Virus record (IMG/VR): IMGVR_UViG_3300032240_000260 | Coordinates: 1 to 24,904 of that record | Reading direction: 5' to 3' (one strand) | DNA: 24,904 bases | Source of the DNA: a virus | In this document: in pieces, positions 18,901 through 24,860 of the stretch | How positions within the stretch are numbered: the first letter of the stretch is position 1 | Layout: every line of letters begins with the position of its first letter | Notes under the pieces: generated by a model | Seen by the model: the letters and a program-made list of their open reading frames with translations, nothing else | What the model was told of the DNA's origin: nothing | The model's database searches: none | Program-made: the position numbers and the translations under genes

Positions 18901-21900
18901 CGGCACAACATTGTCAATTGCGGCAGAAGGAGCAGAAACATATCGTACTACCACATTCGATAATAATGCTACACAGTTTGATAGATATGTTTCTAAATTT
19001 AAAGATTCTGTAGGAAAAACAGGTAAGGTCTACGTGTTTAATGAATACGCTGATCAGTATGTGTTAGGAGAGATCTTTGACGAAGGCCTAAATGCTAATG
19101 AAGATTTTGGTAGATCTTTAGCATCATCAAACGATACAATCATCGTTGGTTCTCCGAAATATCTATCTACTGATCCTGCGTTTAAAGAAACTAGAATTGG
19201 TCGTATACAGAAATTTACTAAAGGTAAAGATGTTAAATCTTGGACTGTTGTTAGATCACAAGTAGATCAAATCAATATCGATAGACTGAAAAATCTATCA
19301 ATATTCAACGGAAAGACTAATACCAAACTAGCAGATATTGATATTATTGATCCTTATAAAGGAAAAATTTTATCTATAGTAGATCAAGATATTGATCTCA
19401 AGACAACATATGATCCTGCGATATATTCTGTTGGTACAGCCAACAGCACAGTTGATGAAGGGCAAGCATGGCGTTCAGAGAAGATTGGAAAAATTTGGTG
19501 GGATCTAGGCACAGTAAAATACACTGACTATGAACAAAGCGACATCTTCTTTAGAAACGGAAACTGGGGTAACACAGCCTACGGTAGTTCTATTGATGTC
19601 TACGAATGGGTAGAAACTACTCTACTACCTAGCGAATGGGCAAAATATTCTGGAACATCTACTGCGTTTGAATTAGGAATTTCTGGAGTTCCGTTATACC
19701 CAGACGATTCTAATTATTCTCTAGAAACACATATAGATAAAAACACAGGTCAAGTATCTGTGATCAAGTATTACTATTGGGTTAAGAATAAAGAAACACT
19801 GCCTGCTAATTCATTAAAAACTAACAGCGCAGCGGCGATAGCTATCTATATCGCAAATCCATTAGCAGCTGGTATTCCTTTTGCTGCTATTACTGATGTT
19901 GACAAATTATCTCTATACAATTTCTTAGGAGAAATTGATTCAGATGAATTCCTATTAAACATTCAGTTCTATAATGTAGATAAGGGAATCAATCTAATCC
20001 ATACCGAGTATGCGTTGTTGTCTGAAGATACAACTGAGCTTCCTCCTACAGACTTAGAAAATAAATGGATAGACAGTTTGATCGGTGAAGACATATTAGG
20101 AAGAGATGTTCCTGATAGAAACTTGCCTATTAAATCAAAATACGGAATATCAACAAGACCAAGACAAAGCATGTTTGTTGATAGAAATACTGCTGTTAAG
20201 ATCACTGTGGATTACATCAACGAAAAATTAATGTCAGCTCCGTTAGCTGATTCTATTGATTATGTAAATCTTAACAAAATAGATCCTAAGCCTTCGGCAA
20301 TTAAGAAACTATATGATCTAGAAAAATATGTTGTGGAAGAATTAGACCTGATTCCGATGTCTAAGATAACTCCTGCTGTACTAACAGCAAACATAATCAA
20401 CGGTAAAATAAACACAGTTGACATTGTAGAAAGCGGATACGGTTACAGATCATCGCCATTGATTAAAATAAACGGCGACGGTACTGGTGCTGAGCTATCA
20501 GCAGTCATTAACAAATTTGGTCAAGTAACCAGCGTGACTGTTGTGAATCCTGGTAAAAAATATACAGAAGCAAGAATAGAAGTAAGACCGTTCTCTGTAT
20601 TAATTGACAGCGATTCTAATTCAAACGGTTACTGGGCAATTTACAGCTGGGATTCGAAAGCGCAAGTATTCTACAAATCAGCAACACAAGCCTATGACAC
20701 AACCAAATATTGGACTAAAGTTGATTGGTGGTTAACTGGTTATTCTTCATTATCTAGAATAACAGCAGCTATTCCTGGAATATATGCTGAAGGTGATGTT
20801 GATGTACAACTTAATGGTCTATTGAGATTAGAAAACTACGGCAGTGGTGGCTGGGCAGTATTGGAAAAAGTAAACAGCGCAGATGCTACGATACTAGGAC
20901 AATACAGATTAGTAGGCCGTCAGGAAGGTACCATACAAATTATTGACAAGTTCTATAATAGCTCAGTTGAATCTACTGGTTACGATCTAACACAAAGTTA
21001 TGACAGTAACAGATATGATACTTCTTTTGCTATCGAATTTAGAAATATATTAAGAGCCGTAAAAGAAAACATTTTTATCAATGAATTAGACACAGAGTGG
21101 AACAAATTATTCTTTGTAAATGTACACTATGTATTCTCTGAGCAGTTGTATGTTGACTGGGCGTTTAAGACTAGCTTCTTAAATGCTACACATAATGTCG
21201 GGTATCTGTCTCATAGATTAAACTACAAGAGCGATAATCTTCCTAGCTATCAGAAATATATCGAAGAAGTTAAGCCTTATAGAACAAAGATAAGAAAATA
21301 CACAAGTAGATATCTAGATATAGATAATGCGAGAACATCTGTAGCTGATTTTGATTTACCTCCGGCTTTTGATATTGGCAGACAAGCTATATTGCCAGTT
21401 ACAGAAAACAATCCTCTAGTAGATACATATCCATGGAGAGCATGGAGAGATAATCACGGTTATTCGATTGTAGAACTTAAATTGATCAGCGGAGGACAGG
21501 ATTACACCAGCGTTCCTAAGGTATTAATCGAAGGCGGTGGCGGATCAGGAGCCAAAGCTAGAGCATTTGTTTCTAGTGGCAAGGTAACACATGTTATACT
21601 AGAGAATGGTGGTAAGAATTATACTTCTGCGCCAACAGTAACCTTAGTAGGCGGTGTAGGTACAAAAGTACAGAACGCAGGCCGTATTGTTGCTGTAATA
21701 GGAAACAGCAAAGCAAGAACATTTAATATGTCTATGAAATTTGATAGATATTCAAAAGTTCCTACATTCAAGAACTTTGGAGATAACTTTTCTGAGCTTG
21801 AAACGTTTGATAATCTATCTGGTAGACAAAATACATTTACATTGAAGTATCCATCGACATTGGATAAGTCAAAAATCTCTGTTTTCTTAAAGCATAAAGG

Positions 21901-24826
21901 TTCATCAGCAGGTACCGATGGAGCTAAACTACTCAATAGCGAATATACTGTATCATTAACAACAACAAATATTTCAGGCGCTAATATTTTAACAGGTAAG
22001 TTGAAATTAAATGCTTCACCTCCTGCTGGTGCTACGGTCACAGTAAAATATGAAAAGAACGATGCTATATTAGACAGCCTTAATCGCATTGACAAATATT
22101 ATACACCTGTGGCAGGCATGTTAGGAGTTGAAAAAAATGTTGATTCATCTACTAACGAAATTACCAGCGATTATTCACAGTTAGTAACTGGAATAGACTT
22201 TGGTGGTGTTATTGTACAAGGAGCTATGTTTGACGTAGGCGCTGGTTGGGATGCCTTCCCCTGGGGTGTTGAAGGTTGGGACAACGCAGAAGACCTAACT
22301 AAAGACATCTATATAGCTGCTGACGGTGTGTCGCATGATTTCATATTGCCAGTTGCTCCAGCACAAGGACAGGAAATCACAGTTTACATCAGACGAATTG
22401 GCGAAACTAAATCTACTAGAATAGATGACCCTTACTACAGTGTCTATGACAACTCAACTAGACAGCCAAACGGGTTAACTAAAGCACCTAATGGTGTTGT
22501 TATGAATACATTTGTAGGAGATGGATCTACACAGATCATACACGTTCCTAGTACATTGACTATTAACAGAGACGATACTTTGATATTCAGACCTCTAGAC
22601 AGCGATGGCAGTATCGCATTGTCTGGCAGGAATCTAATAGATACAGAAATATCAGGCGGTTCATTGTTAGGCAATTCAGCTTACTCTACTGCTACTGGTA
22701 AGACAGCTTCTGAGATAGTATTAGATGGTCAGAGATTTATCAGCCCAGAACAAGTACCTGCTCCAGAAGAAAATGTTCCAGGACAAGTACTAGAATCGTT
22801 AAGTATCAAGGTATTCCATACAGATAGATTTGGCTCTCCTGCTATTCTTTCTAGAATCTATACAGCAGACGGACTTGTCGCAGAATTTGATATTGGACAG
22901 GCTGTTATTGATAGACAATCTGTAACAGTATTTGTTGATAAAATTAAACAAGAAAACGGCATACAATATACCGTTGACTTTGTGACTAACAAGGTGAGAT
23001 TTATTAACACTGTAGTACCTCTAGACTCAATAGTTGAGGTATTTTCAATCTCAGTTGGCGGCGTAGAAATATTAGATTACAAAGAATTTGTCGGTGACGG
23101 TGCTACCCGTTATTACCTAACTGGAGCAGCTTATCCAGAAACAGGATCAATATTTGCCACAGTAGACGGTCAACCAATATTGGTCGGGTTTGTTAACAGT
23201 AATGGCAGAGTTAATGGTATTGACAAGACGCTTGTAGAATTTGGTAATCCTCCAGATATTGGAAAAAACATTTCTATTGTTGTGTTGTCAGCAGAATCAG
23301 GAACAACATCACCTGTAGTTAAAGTTAACACACAAAATATAACTGTAACAGATACTAACATTAAGACTTATGCTATCGAAGCGTTTACAACATTAGAAGG
23401 ATCTGCCGTAAGCAACATATTGGTTGAGTTGAATGGTACGTTGTTAAAGACAGTTGACACGGTCATGACATATGACGGTGAACCAGAGATAACCATTGGC
23501 ATAGACCCAGTAAAAGATCCAGGCGATATTATCGAAGCTAGAATCAAAGTCTATATCAACAACGTAGAAAAGAAATTTGGCATTGATTATATATTTGATA
23601 CAGCAACAAACGTTGTTACTATCCTTGCTGATTTTACTGAAAATGACATTGTGCGTGTAGAAGATTACACAGACAGTTTATACACTATCGAAAATAACTC
23701 AGTAGTATTAAATCCTGCGATTAACTTAGTGGCAGGTGACGAAATAACCATTACTTGGTTTGATCAATACACACAATTGGATCTAATTAAAGATAGATTT
23801 GAAGGCGGAGAAGTCAGCTACGTGCTACAAAGACCATCTATTTTAGGATTGTCTTATGTGTGGACGTACTTAAATGGTGAGCGTTTAACACCTGATATTG
23901 ATTATTATCTATCAGCTGATGGCGCAGCAATTTATTTGAATACTTCAATGATCACAACTACGACTGCTGATGTTATTGAGATAATTTCATTCTCAGACCA
24001 AGTGAGAAAAGATCCTATATCTTTTGAAATATTTAAAGATGTATTAAACAGAAACTTCTACCATAGATACCGAGATGTATCTGTAACACTAGCTGCTGAT
24101 TTAAAATACTCAGATGACGTTGCCACTCTAAGTAGTACAGCTGACCTGCCTACTCCTAGTTTCGACCAACCAGGAATAGTGACTATTAACGGTGAAAAGA
24201 TACAGTATCTAAACAAAGATGATGCTACAAACACTATTACTGGATTGAGAAGAGGATTGTTTGGAACAGCTATCGGAGAGCTATACTTAACACACACTAC
24301 AGTTGTTGACACTGGTTATATGGAAACAATTCCGTATAGAGAATCACAGAATAAAGAAGATTTCTTTAGCACTGGACATCCAGATGATTCTACAGTAGGT
24401 GCTGCCCAAACTATTGGACCGTTGTCTTTTGTGCCAACACAATCAGCTACTGACGGTACAGGTTATAGAAAAGATTGGTTAAGAACTACAATTCCTGGCA
24501 CATTTGGTCCTTGCGACGATGTAGAAGTGTTTGTTGGCGGTAGAAGATTAAGCAAAGACCCTATCGTACACTATGACGCTACTGTAGGGTCCTATAGCCC
24601 TGCTGGAGACGTCAAAACAGAAGCAGAGTTCAGTGTTGACGGATCGACTCCTTACATCAGATTAACAACAACGGTACCGGCAGGACAGCGCATTACAGTA
24701 GTGAGAAGAACCGGTCAAATTTGGTATGCTAACGGCTTAGGAACAGCATCTAACGGTGTCACATTAAGCAGTAATTCAACACCGATAGCCAAGTTCCTAC
24801 AAAATGCTACTACAAAATTGCCATAA
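9911..24826 (+). CDS. Giant modular baseplate/fibre-like structural protein (4971 aa)
   Basis: One uninterrupted frame of 4971 codons begins in the gp6 stop (TAATG) with no clear Shine-Dalgarno, so translation is probably coupled to gp6. The N-terminus (LPEIFQSSANDKFLSATLDP, then VQPGTLDRLSGYVGR and YSWNPPIDWDKFSNYREYYW) is a start I recall from long structural proteins of marine myophages. Domains in order: cupredoxin-like (about 180-275); Trp-rich conserved region (about 1067-1260, with CPWEMLGFSEKPTWWDEEYG); carbohydrate-binding-like modules near 1424, 1683, 2178, 2461, 2719 and 2834; a helical segment near 1737-1857 (ARHTIGYQERDYL, YQGFIREKGTLNSI); FG-GAP propeller (about 2144-3107); Gly-Tyr repeats near 3494 and 3855; YIEEVKPYRTKIRKY near 3770; a GWDAFPWGVEGWD motif near 4113; C-terminal beta-sandwich repeats. 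Position matches T4 gp7/gp8, but I see no clear match to either. A peripheral baseplate or receptor-contact role is inference. Confidence 0.75.
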   Translation: MDKKVFKQSGLPLRRTVELLPEIFQSSANDKFLSATLDPLVQPGTLDRLSGYVGRSYGRTYNSKDIYLDVNKSLRHAYQLEPAVTIENNGKVKKFYDYIDFKNQLKFFNNKNERDDLTTAQEKYSWNPPIDWDKFSNYREYYWVPNGPDTVQVLGQSQTVVSSYKVGTEGANEWVFFPDGLTKNPAITLYRGQTYEFYVNAPGDGFWLRTSDAVNNINLLLNEQPNYNKGVTNNGIEVGKVTFVVPNDAPDLLYYQSGTNINRIGSFRIANVTDNTYLDVEKDILGKQSYKSSNGVVFTNGLKIDFVGKTTPEKYTSGAWIVEGVGDSIKLIQFSDLELPPISNPNSNIVFDDAGFDTEPFDDATSYPTQKDYITINRSSIDKNPWSRYNRWFHRSVLEYASGFNGSYPSLLEESRAKRPIIEFAANLQLFNHGIVAKTSVDLVDDFTTDVFSTIEGSAGYNVDKKPLFDGARVLFTADTDKLVKNKIYVVKFIKVQTSTNTANKTQISLVEADDSITQAGECVIVRYGDVNAGRMYHYDGAEWHKSQTKTAINQAPLFDVFDDELNSFSYTGVYNTSNFEGTRILGYKVASSGKPDSELGFPLSYLNIDNTGDILFSFDWETDTFSFQETEVMTQNVNFGYFKINKDLDSYGLHNNWELFDNTFYQGVIQTVEIPTATNQAEFSAVYWDQVVEEKIFFYLNGEIIKDSWTSETIIARKFTFARTFAAGDELTIKIYTNADPDQGFYEFPSSLERNPLNQPIPQFTLGQANDHLRSMLDMTDSFSGVFPGTSNLRDIVGYQKHGKRFMKSSSVAAMSLPMLCDRSVNIIKSIRYAGDEYERFKSDFLRLAVELPFDQNIVEYVDQIIDKMSKTKSENSPFNDSDMIGSGAYKKIEYVVEDEGIKVFALSEKFDLTSPSTKAVYVYRNNIQLLVDADYVFDSNFGFVKLTIDLTEGDTIEIREYLSSYYNYIPATPTKFGLSKKYTPRIYIDNTYIDPTKVIEGHDGSITIAFNDFRDNLILELEKRIYNNIKYQYNEDILDIDSLLGGLYNTGVFDKDQLDSVLNQEFLRWQSATGVDPFTNFYLDSANPFTYTYTKALDHAKQAKMPGYWRGIYKHYYDTDRPHTCPWEMLGFSEKPTWWDEEYGLAPYTNGNLLLWEDLRDGVIRKGPRAGKHTRYARHDLLDHIPVDDEGQLLNPINSASVVDYAVNRISDPFVFGDIGPVETAWRRSSRFVFSLLEAIVLLRPFETLSLNFDRQKVKRNKIGQIVSTDTNTFLTLADVNSSIFNPSVIPGGLLSYIFDYLKANLIDYNSVISIFSEDSFYIRISNRIGGFVDKNQQKYLLDSKNPKSKTSGVFIPPEDYNIFFNISSPTRTISYSGVIIEKTDNGFKISGYDNLNSYFSYFEPVKLVSDPVLSVGGVSEVYSEWHSDQFYGSGLLVKYNEKFYRATSSHTSTDNFESSKWVLVQQVPLVGAVEAQKRTSFNSYQSIKLPYGTVYDNIQAVVDFLLGYGEYLKSLGVNFDSYNKDLQVPNDWETSCKEFMFWTTHNWAIGAIISLSPAASAVKIDVVGEVADNLIDSFYEYSVLRSDGTKIPPKQIQVYRTNNQFVLTPLDATEGIYFANIHYVVKEHVVVFNDRTVFNDVIYDKSTGYRQERIKVIGFRTTDWDGDYTSPGFIYDDVNISPWQQFTDYRLGDIVQYRQFNYVSMSFQKGTSSFDPTQWRQLDTNPTSGLISNFDYKINQIEDYFELDYVGINNDQKKLARHTIGYQERDYLQDIAEDEVTQFKLYQGFIREKGTLNSITKIFDKIATTTDDAIVLKEEWAFLSGSLGGINQYDELEISIKKENLRLNPQPLLLDNTGIIPDNYPNFLIAADTDYKIGNKNIKFPTKYYSAKDAAAGYVYTEDVDFTVANLNELFSMDIAKFKEGTTVWTTFRTKGWDVLRYKVTNITIGAVALVDTGSVSLVTNVVHNFKVGDVIGLTNIKYLTGFYQIAAVAPKTIIIAIAGYKSEPEIDQSSFCRIGIFETARIADYQSLVDSKYALLPVGSRLWLDDNGDSRWEVIQRQKQYEVTPISEYGIAFPTATGSSVLYLAKRNETIVGNPGGVVTVGDASRESAVIVYSQGSTGLIPLQILVPTTGLQSTFLGSYASVMASSEDGRWLMVGSPTVSRIPSNYRESFNPSATYQQGDTVIYAGKLWKANRSIIGDGSSIDLASDDWTPATNHLANPLGKAIFDINQGYRQQGAVDIFEYNQGQYNYIETIISPRPADGELFGTAISIGKQTGIEGTSGDVTLTVTEVDITGGIVAVSADGSSGLTDAVFENISGTDVSETGANATFDVVKAVNGYTVTVRTGGQRYAVGDRLKIVGSRLGGTTPANDLIITVAAVNSSGEILGSETYNNITGIESRLVTEQAVFQISKLRDTYNTITLTSPGYGYIPRSVVSYGGRYYACIRDTQIDRGLWSETAVYFIGDVVQYQYNPILPPAYFEVIYDGAEHTGVVGIAPPDSTFWKTAPPILPTNTDYWEGVTGTDFALVAKPWVEKTSTNVRIKYTAGTIITIPGTSVGGVSPDNDITIRVNAVVQPITNPQSGPEYNPAITSFSFFGKAIPGVSWVGTASSGETLFNDVTGLDISEPGQGAIFNLVRSKGSYTATVNVKGSRFNVGDQIKILGTAIGGVKEAYYMTVGAPGSLDESGRSYIYKFDGIRWSFLEDENFVGIYSNDKYYTAGSVVWYINYYYKALRDVAPGNNYPSVASALWSATTTINQAMLPSKAALEDASDSSLDSTLLTGQISTTVENLKSGSMYGFSSQMSSDAATLVIGAPKTDSANFAYYRGVWKSYQYYSKGDTVKRNNSYWTMLSNTNKGTVPGSDAAVWHYEDTGSQTAYTPRSGSIFIYKKDPTGTFQPSQIINAENINSFLTDSTDINPGDEFGTAVLLSRDSKKLFVSAPSADYAGLDQGAVYVFNLINGTYKFVQKLDSQQRDPNERFGSRLSLSPDGTTLSIAAEGAETYRTTTFDNNATQFDRYVSKFKDSVGKTGKVYVFNEYADQYVLGEIFDEGLNANEDFGRSLASSNDTIIVGSPKYLSTDPAFKETRIGRIQKFTKGKDVKSWTVVRSQVDQINIDRLKNLSIFNGKTNTKLADIDIIDPYKGKILSIVDQDIDLKTTYDPAIYSVGTANSTVDEGQAWRSEKIGKIWWDLGTVKYTDYEQSDIFFRNGNWGNTAYGSSIDVYEWVETTLLPSEWAKYSGTSTAFELGISGVPLYPDDSNYSLETHIDKNTGQVSVIKYYYWVKNKETLPANSLKTNSAAAIAIYIANPLAAGIPFAAITDVDKLSLYNFLGEIDSDEFLLNIQFYNVDKGINLIHTEYALLSEDTTELPPTDLENKWIDSLIGEDILGRDVPDRNLPIKSKYGISTRPRQSMFVDRNTAVKITVDYINEKLMSAPLADSIDYVNLNKIDPKPSAIKKLYDLEKYVVEELDLIPMSKITPAVLTANIINGKINTVDIVESGYGYRSSPLIKINGDGTGAELSAVINKFGQVTSVTVVNPGKKYTEARIEVRPFSVLIDSDSNSNGYWAIYSWDSKAQVFYKSATQAYDTTKYWTKVDWWLTGYSSLSRITAAIPGIYAEGDVDVQLNGLLRLENYGSGGWAVLEKVNSADATILGQYRLVGRQEGTIQIIDKFYNSSVESTGYDLTQSYDSNRYDTSFAIEFRNILRAVKENIFINELDTEWNKLFFVNVHYVFSEQLYVDWAFKTSFLNATHNVGYLSHRLNYKSDNLPSYQKYIEEVKPYRTKIRKYTSRYLDIDNARTSVADFDLPPAFDIGRQAILPVTENNPLVDTYPWRAWRDNHGYSIVELKLISGGQDYTSVPKVLIEGGGGSGAKARAFVSSGKVTHVILENGGKNYTSAPTVTLVGGVGTKVQNAGRIVAVIGNSKARTFNMSMKFDRYSKVPTFKNFGDNFSELETFDNLSGRQNTFTLKYPSTLDKSKISVFLKHKGSSAGTDGAKLLNSEYTVSLTTTNISGANILTGKLKLNASPPAGATVTVKYEKNDAILDSLNRIDKYYTPVAGMLGVEKNVDSSTNEITSDYSQLVTGIDFGGVIVQGAMFDVGAGWDAFPWGVEGWDNAEDLTKDIYIAADGVSHDFILPVAPAQGQEITVYIRRIGETKSTRIDDPYYSVYDNSTRQPNGLTKAPNGVVMNTFVGDGSTQIIHVPSTLTINRDDTLIFRPLDSDGSIALSGRNLIDTEISGGSLLGNSAYSTATGKTASEIVLDGQRFISPEQVPAPEENVPGQVLESLSIKVFHTDRFGSPAILSRIYTADGLVAEFDIGQAVIDRQSVTVFVDKIKQENGIQYTVDFVTNKVRFINTVVPLDSIVEVFSISVGGVEILDYKEFVGDGATRYYLTGAAYPETGSIFATVDGQPILVGFVNSNGRVNGIDKTLVEFGNPPDIGKNISIVVLSAESGTTSPVVKVNTQNITVTDTNIKTYAIEAFTTLEGSAVSNILVELNGTLLKTVDTVMTYDGEPEITIGIDPVKDPGDIIEARIKVYINNVEKKFGIDYIFDTATNVVTILADFTENDIVRVEDYTDSLYTIENNSVVLNPAINLVAGDEITITWFDQYTQLDLIKDRFEGGEVSYVLQRPSILGLSYVWTYLNGERLTPDIDYYLSADGAAIYLNTSMITTTTADVIEIISFSDQVRKDPISFEIFKDVLNRNFYHRYRDVSVTLAADLKYSDDVATLSSTADLPTPSFDQPGIVTINGEKIQYLNKDDATNTITGLRRGLFGTAIGELYLTHTTVVDTGYMETIPYRESQNKEDFFSTGHPDDSTVGAAQTIGPLSFVPTQSATDGTGYRKDWLRTTIPGTFGPCDDVEVFVGGRRLSKDPIVHYDATVGSYSPAGDVKTEAEFSVDGSTPYIRLTTTVPAGQRITVVRRTGQIWYANGLGTASNGVTLSSNSTPIAKFLQNATTKLP
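10440..10735 (+). other. Cupredoxin-like domain in the giant protein, copper ligands absent
   Basis: Residues about 180-275 read AITLYRGQTYEFYVNAPGDG, then GVTNNGIEVGKVTFVVPNDA and LLYYQSGTNINRIGSFRI. This follows the cupredoxin-like pattern found in marine phage structural proteins: rGqtY.F, G-H-F, Gvt.nG...G.v.f.VP.dAp..LyY.C..H..M.G. The usual ligand positions are changed: GD-G-F replaces GH-F, and YYQS-GTN-INRI replaces YYxC-xxH-xxM. The fold is therefore likely kept and copper binding likely lost. Confidence 0.6.
14181..14312 (+). other. Carbohydrate-binding-like module 1 of the giant protein
   Basis: Residues about 1424-1468 (YSEWHSDQFYGSGLLVKYNE, FYRATSSH, ESSKWVLV) fit the small Trp-rich CBM5/12-like pattern: W-x-Y-xx-G-x-V-x-Y-x-x-x-x-Y-x-A...W. 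Such modules bind polysaccharides in chitinases and occur in phage tail proteins. Sugar binding here is inference. Confidence 0.45.
14956..15092 (+). other. Carbohydrate-binding-like module 2 of the giant protein
   Basis: Residues about 1683-1727 (SPWQQFTDYRLGDIVQYRQF, NYVSMSFQKG, DPTQWRQLD) show the clear W...Y..GD.V.Y...Y......G......W pattern of CBM5/12-like modules, followed directly by the conserved helical segment at 15121-15480. Confidence 0.55.
16444..16575 (+). other. Carbohydrate-binding-like module 3, inserted in propeller blade A
   Basis: Residues about 2178-2222 (FNPSATYQQGDTVIYAGKLW, KANRSI, SDDWTPA) fit the CBM5/12-like pattern well. The module lies between the VGSP strand and the GAVDIFEY strand of blade A. 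Confidence 0.6.
16789..17945 (+). repeat. Three GT-GG modules inserted in propeller blade B
   Basis: Two fuller copies and one half copy share the pattern F-x-N-[IV]-[ST]-G-x-D-[VI]-S-E-x-G-x-x-A-x-F-(D/N)-V-x-(K/R), then Y-T-x-T-V and G-x-R-[YF]-x-V-G-D-x-[IL]-K-I-[LV]-G-[ST]-x-[IL]-G-G. Copy 1 is 16789-17110 (VGDRLKIVGSRLGGTTPAND). Copy 2 is a half repeat at 17557-17670 (ITIPGTSVGGVSPDNDITIR). Copy 3 is 17707-17945 (VGDQIKILGTAIGGVK). Copy 3 runs straight into the VGAP strand of blade B. Modules of this style are frequent in marine phage fibre-like proteins; the function is unknown to me. Confidence 0.6.
17290..17462 (+). other. Carbohydrate-binding-like module 4, within the blade B insertion
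   Basis: Residues about 2461-2518 (LWSETAVYFIGDVVQYQYN, then YFEVIYDG, and TFWKTAPP) match the CBM5/12-like pattern with a longer loop. Just before it, VVSYGGRYYACIRD looks like the second half of another such module, so this may be a one-and-a-half copy. Confidence 0.5.
18064..18202 (+). other. Carbohydrate-binding-like module 5, between blades B and C
   Basis: Residues about 2719-2764 (YSNDKYYTAGSVVWYINYYY, KALRDVAPGN, SALWSATT) fit the module pattern. The module lies between the end of blade B and the start of blade C. Confidence 0.55.
18409..18550 (+). other. Carbohydrate-binding-like module 6, inserted in propeller blade C
   Basis: Residues about 2834-2880 (GVWKSYQYYSKGDTVKRNNS, YWTMLSNTNKG, AAVWHYED) fit the module pattern. 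It sits between the VIGAP strand and the GSIFIYK strand of blade C, the same place as module 3 in blade A. Confidence 0.55.
20388..20598 (+). repeat. Gly-Tyr repeat pair, copy 1
   Basis: The encoded stretch reads INGKINTVDIVESGYGYRSS, then PLIKINGDGTGAELSAVI, then GQVTSVTVVNPGKKY. Two half repeats share the plan G-x-[IV]-x-x-[VI]-x-[IV]-x-x-x-G-x-x-Y, with a P-x-[IV]-x-I-x-G strand between. A second pair lies at 21475. Confidence 0.65.
21475..21700 (+). repeat. Gly-Tyr repeat pair, copy 2
   Basis: This copy reads IVELKLISGGQDYTSVPKVL, then GGGGSGAKARAFVSSGKVTH and VILENGGKNYTSAPTVTLVG. It has the same plan as the pair at 20388, with a clearer central GGGGSGA turn. It is followed by a spacer and then the conserved ARTFNMSMKFDRY stretch. 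Confidence 0.65.
22922..24720 (+). repeat. C-terminal beta-sandwich repeats of the giant protein
   Basis: At least four repeats share the plan V-x-V-[FY]-[VIL]-[DNG]-[GKN]-x-x-x-x-x-x-x-D-Y-x-[VF]-(loop)-[IV]-x-[FIL] ... G/D-D-x-[IV]-x-V. Starts: 22922 (VTVFVDKIKQENGIQYTVDF), 23549 (VYINNVEKKFGIDYIFD), 23858 (VWTYLNGERLTPDIDYYL) and 24526 (VEVFVGGRRLSKDPIVHYD). Related single copies occur earlier near 12003 (FYLNGEIIKDSW) and 12675 (VYVYRNNIQLLVDADYVFD). Such repeats are common in the shafts of phage fibres and long tail proteins. Confidence 0.55.
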
Positions 24827-24832
24827 TAAATA
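24824..24832 (+). promoter_or_regulatory. Third late-promoter-like site, overlapping the giant gene's stop codon
   Basis: TAATAAATA contains AATAAATA (24825-24832), 7 of 8 to the late consensus and identical in those 8 bases to the two upstream sites. It overlaps the TAA stop (24824-24826). The AGGAT seen after the other two sites is absent here. It precedes the next gene's start region. Confidence 0.55.
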
Positions 24833-24860
24833 CAATATGAGAACAGAAGAGCCCAATAAT

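Larger units (their letters stand above)
16340..19235 (+). repeat. FG-GAP (integrin-type) propeller blades with inserted modules
   Basis: Six blade-like repeats can be aligned by an opening F/Y-G-x-x, a VGAP/VGSP-type strand and a closing G-x-V-Y-V-F strand. A, 16340: YASVMASSEDGRWLMVGSP ... GAVDIFEY. B, 16721: LFGTAISI ... MTVGAPGSL ... GRSYIYKF. C, 18317: YGFSSQMSSDAATLVIGAP ... GSIFIYK. D, 18698: FGTAVLLSRDSKKLFVSAPS ... GAVYVFN. E, 18870: FGSRLSLSPDGTTLSIAAEG ... GKVYVFNEY. F, 19105: FGRSLASSNDTIIVGSP ... GRIQKF. A strand SAVIVYSQG just before A may close the ring. Blades A, B and C carry large modules between the VGAP strand and the closing strand (in B, before VGAP); D to F are compact. 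Calcium-loop signatures of true integrins are not evident. Confidence 0.6.

Noticed and set aside
21619-22095. Minus-strand frame of 158 codons inside the giant gene
   Set aside because: It is the longest minus-strand frame there, but codon pattern and domain content clearly support the plus strand; no start signal is visible.
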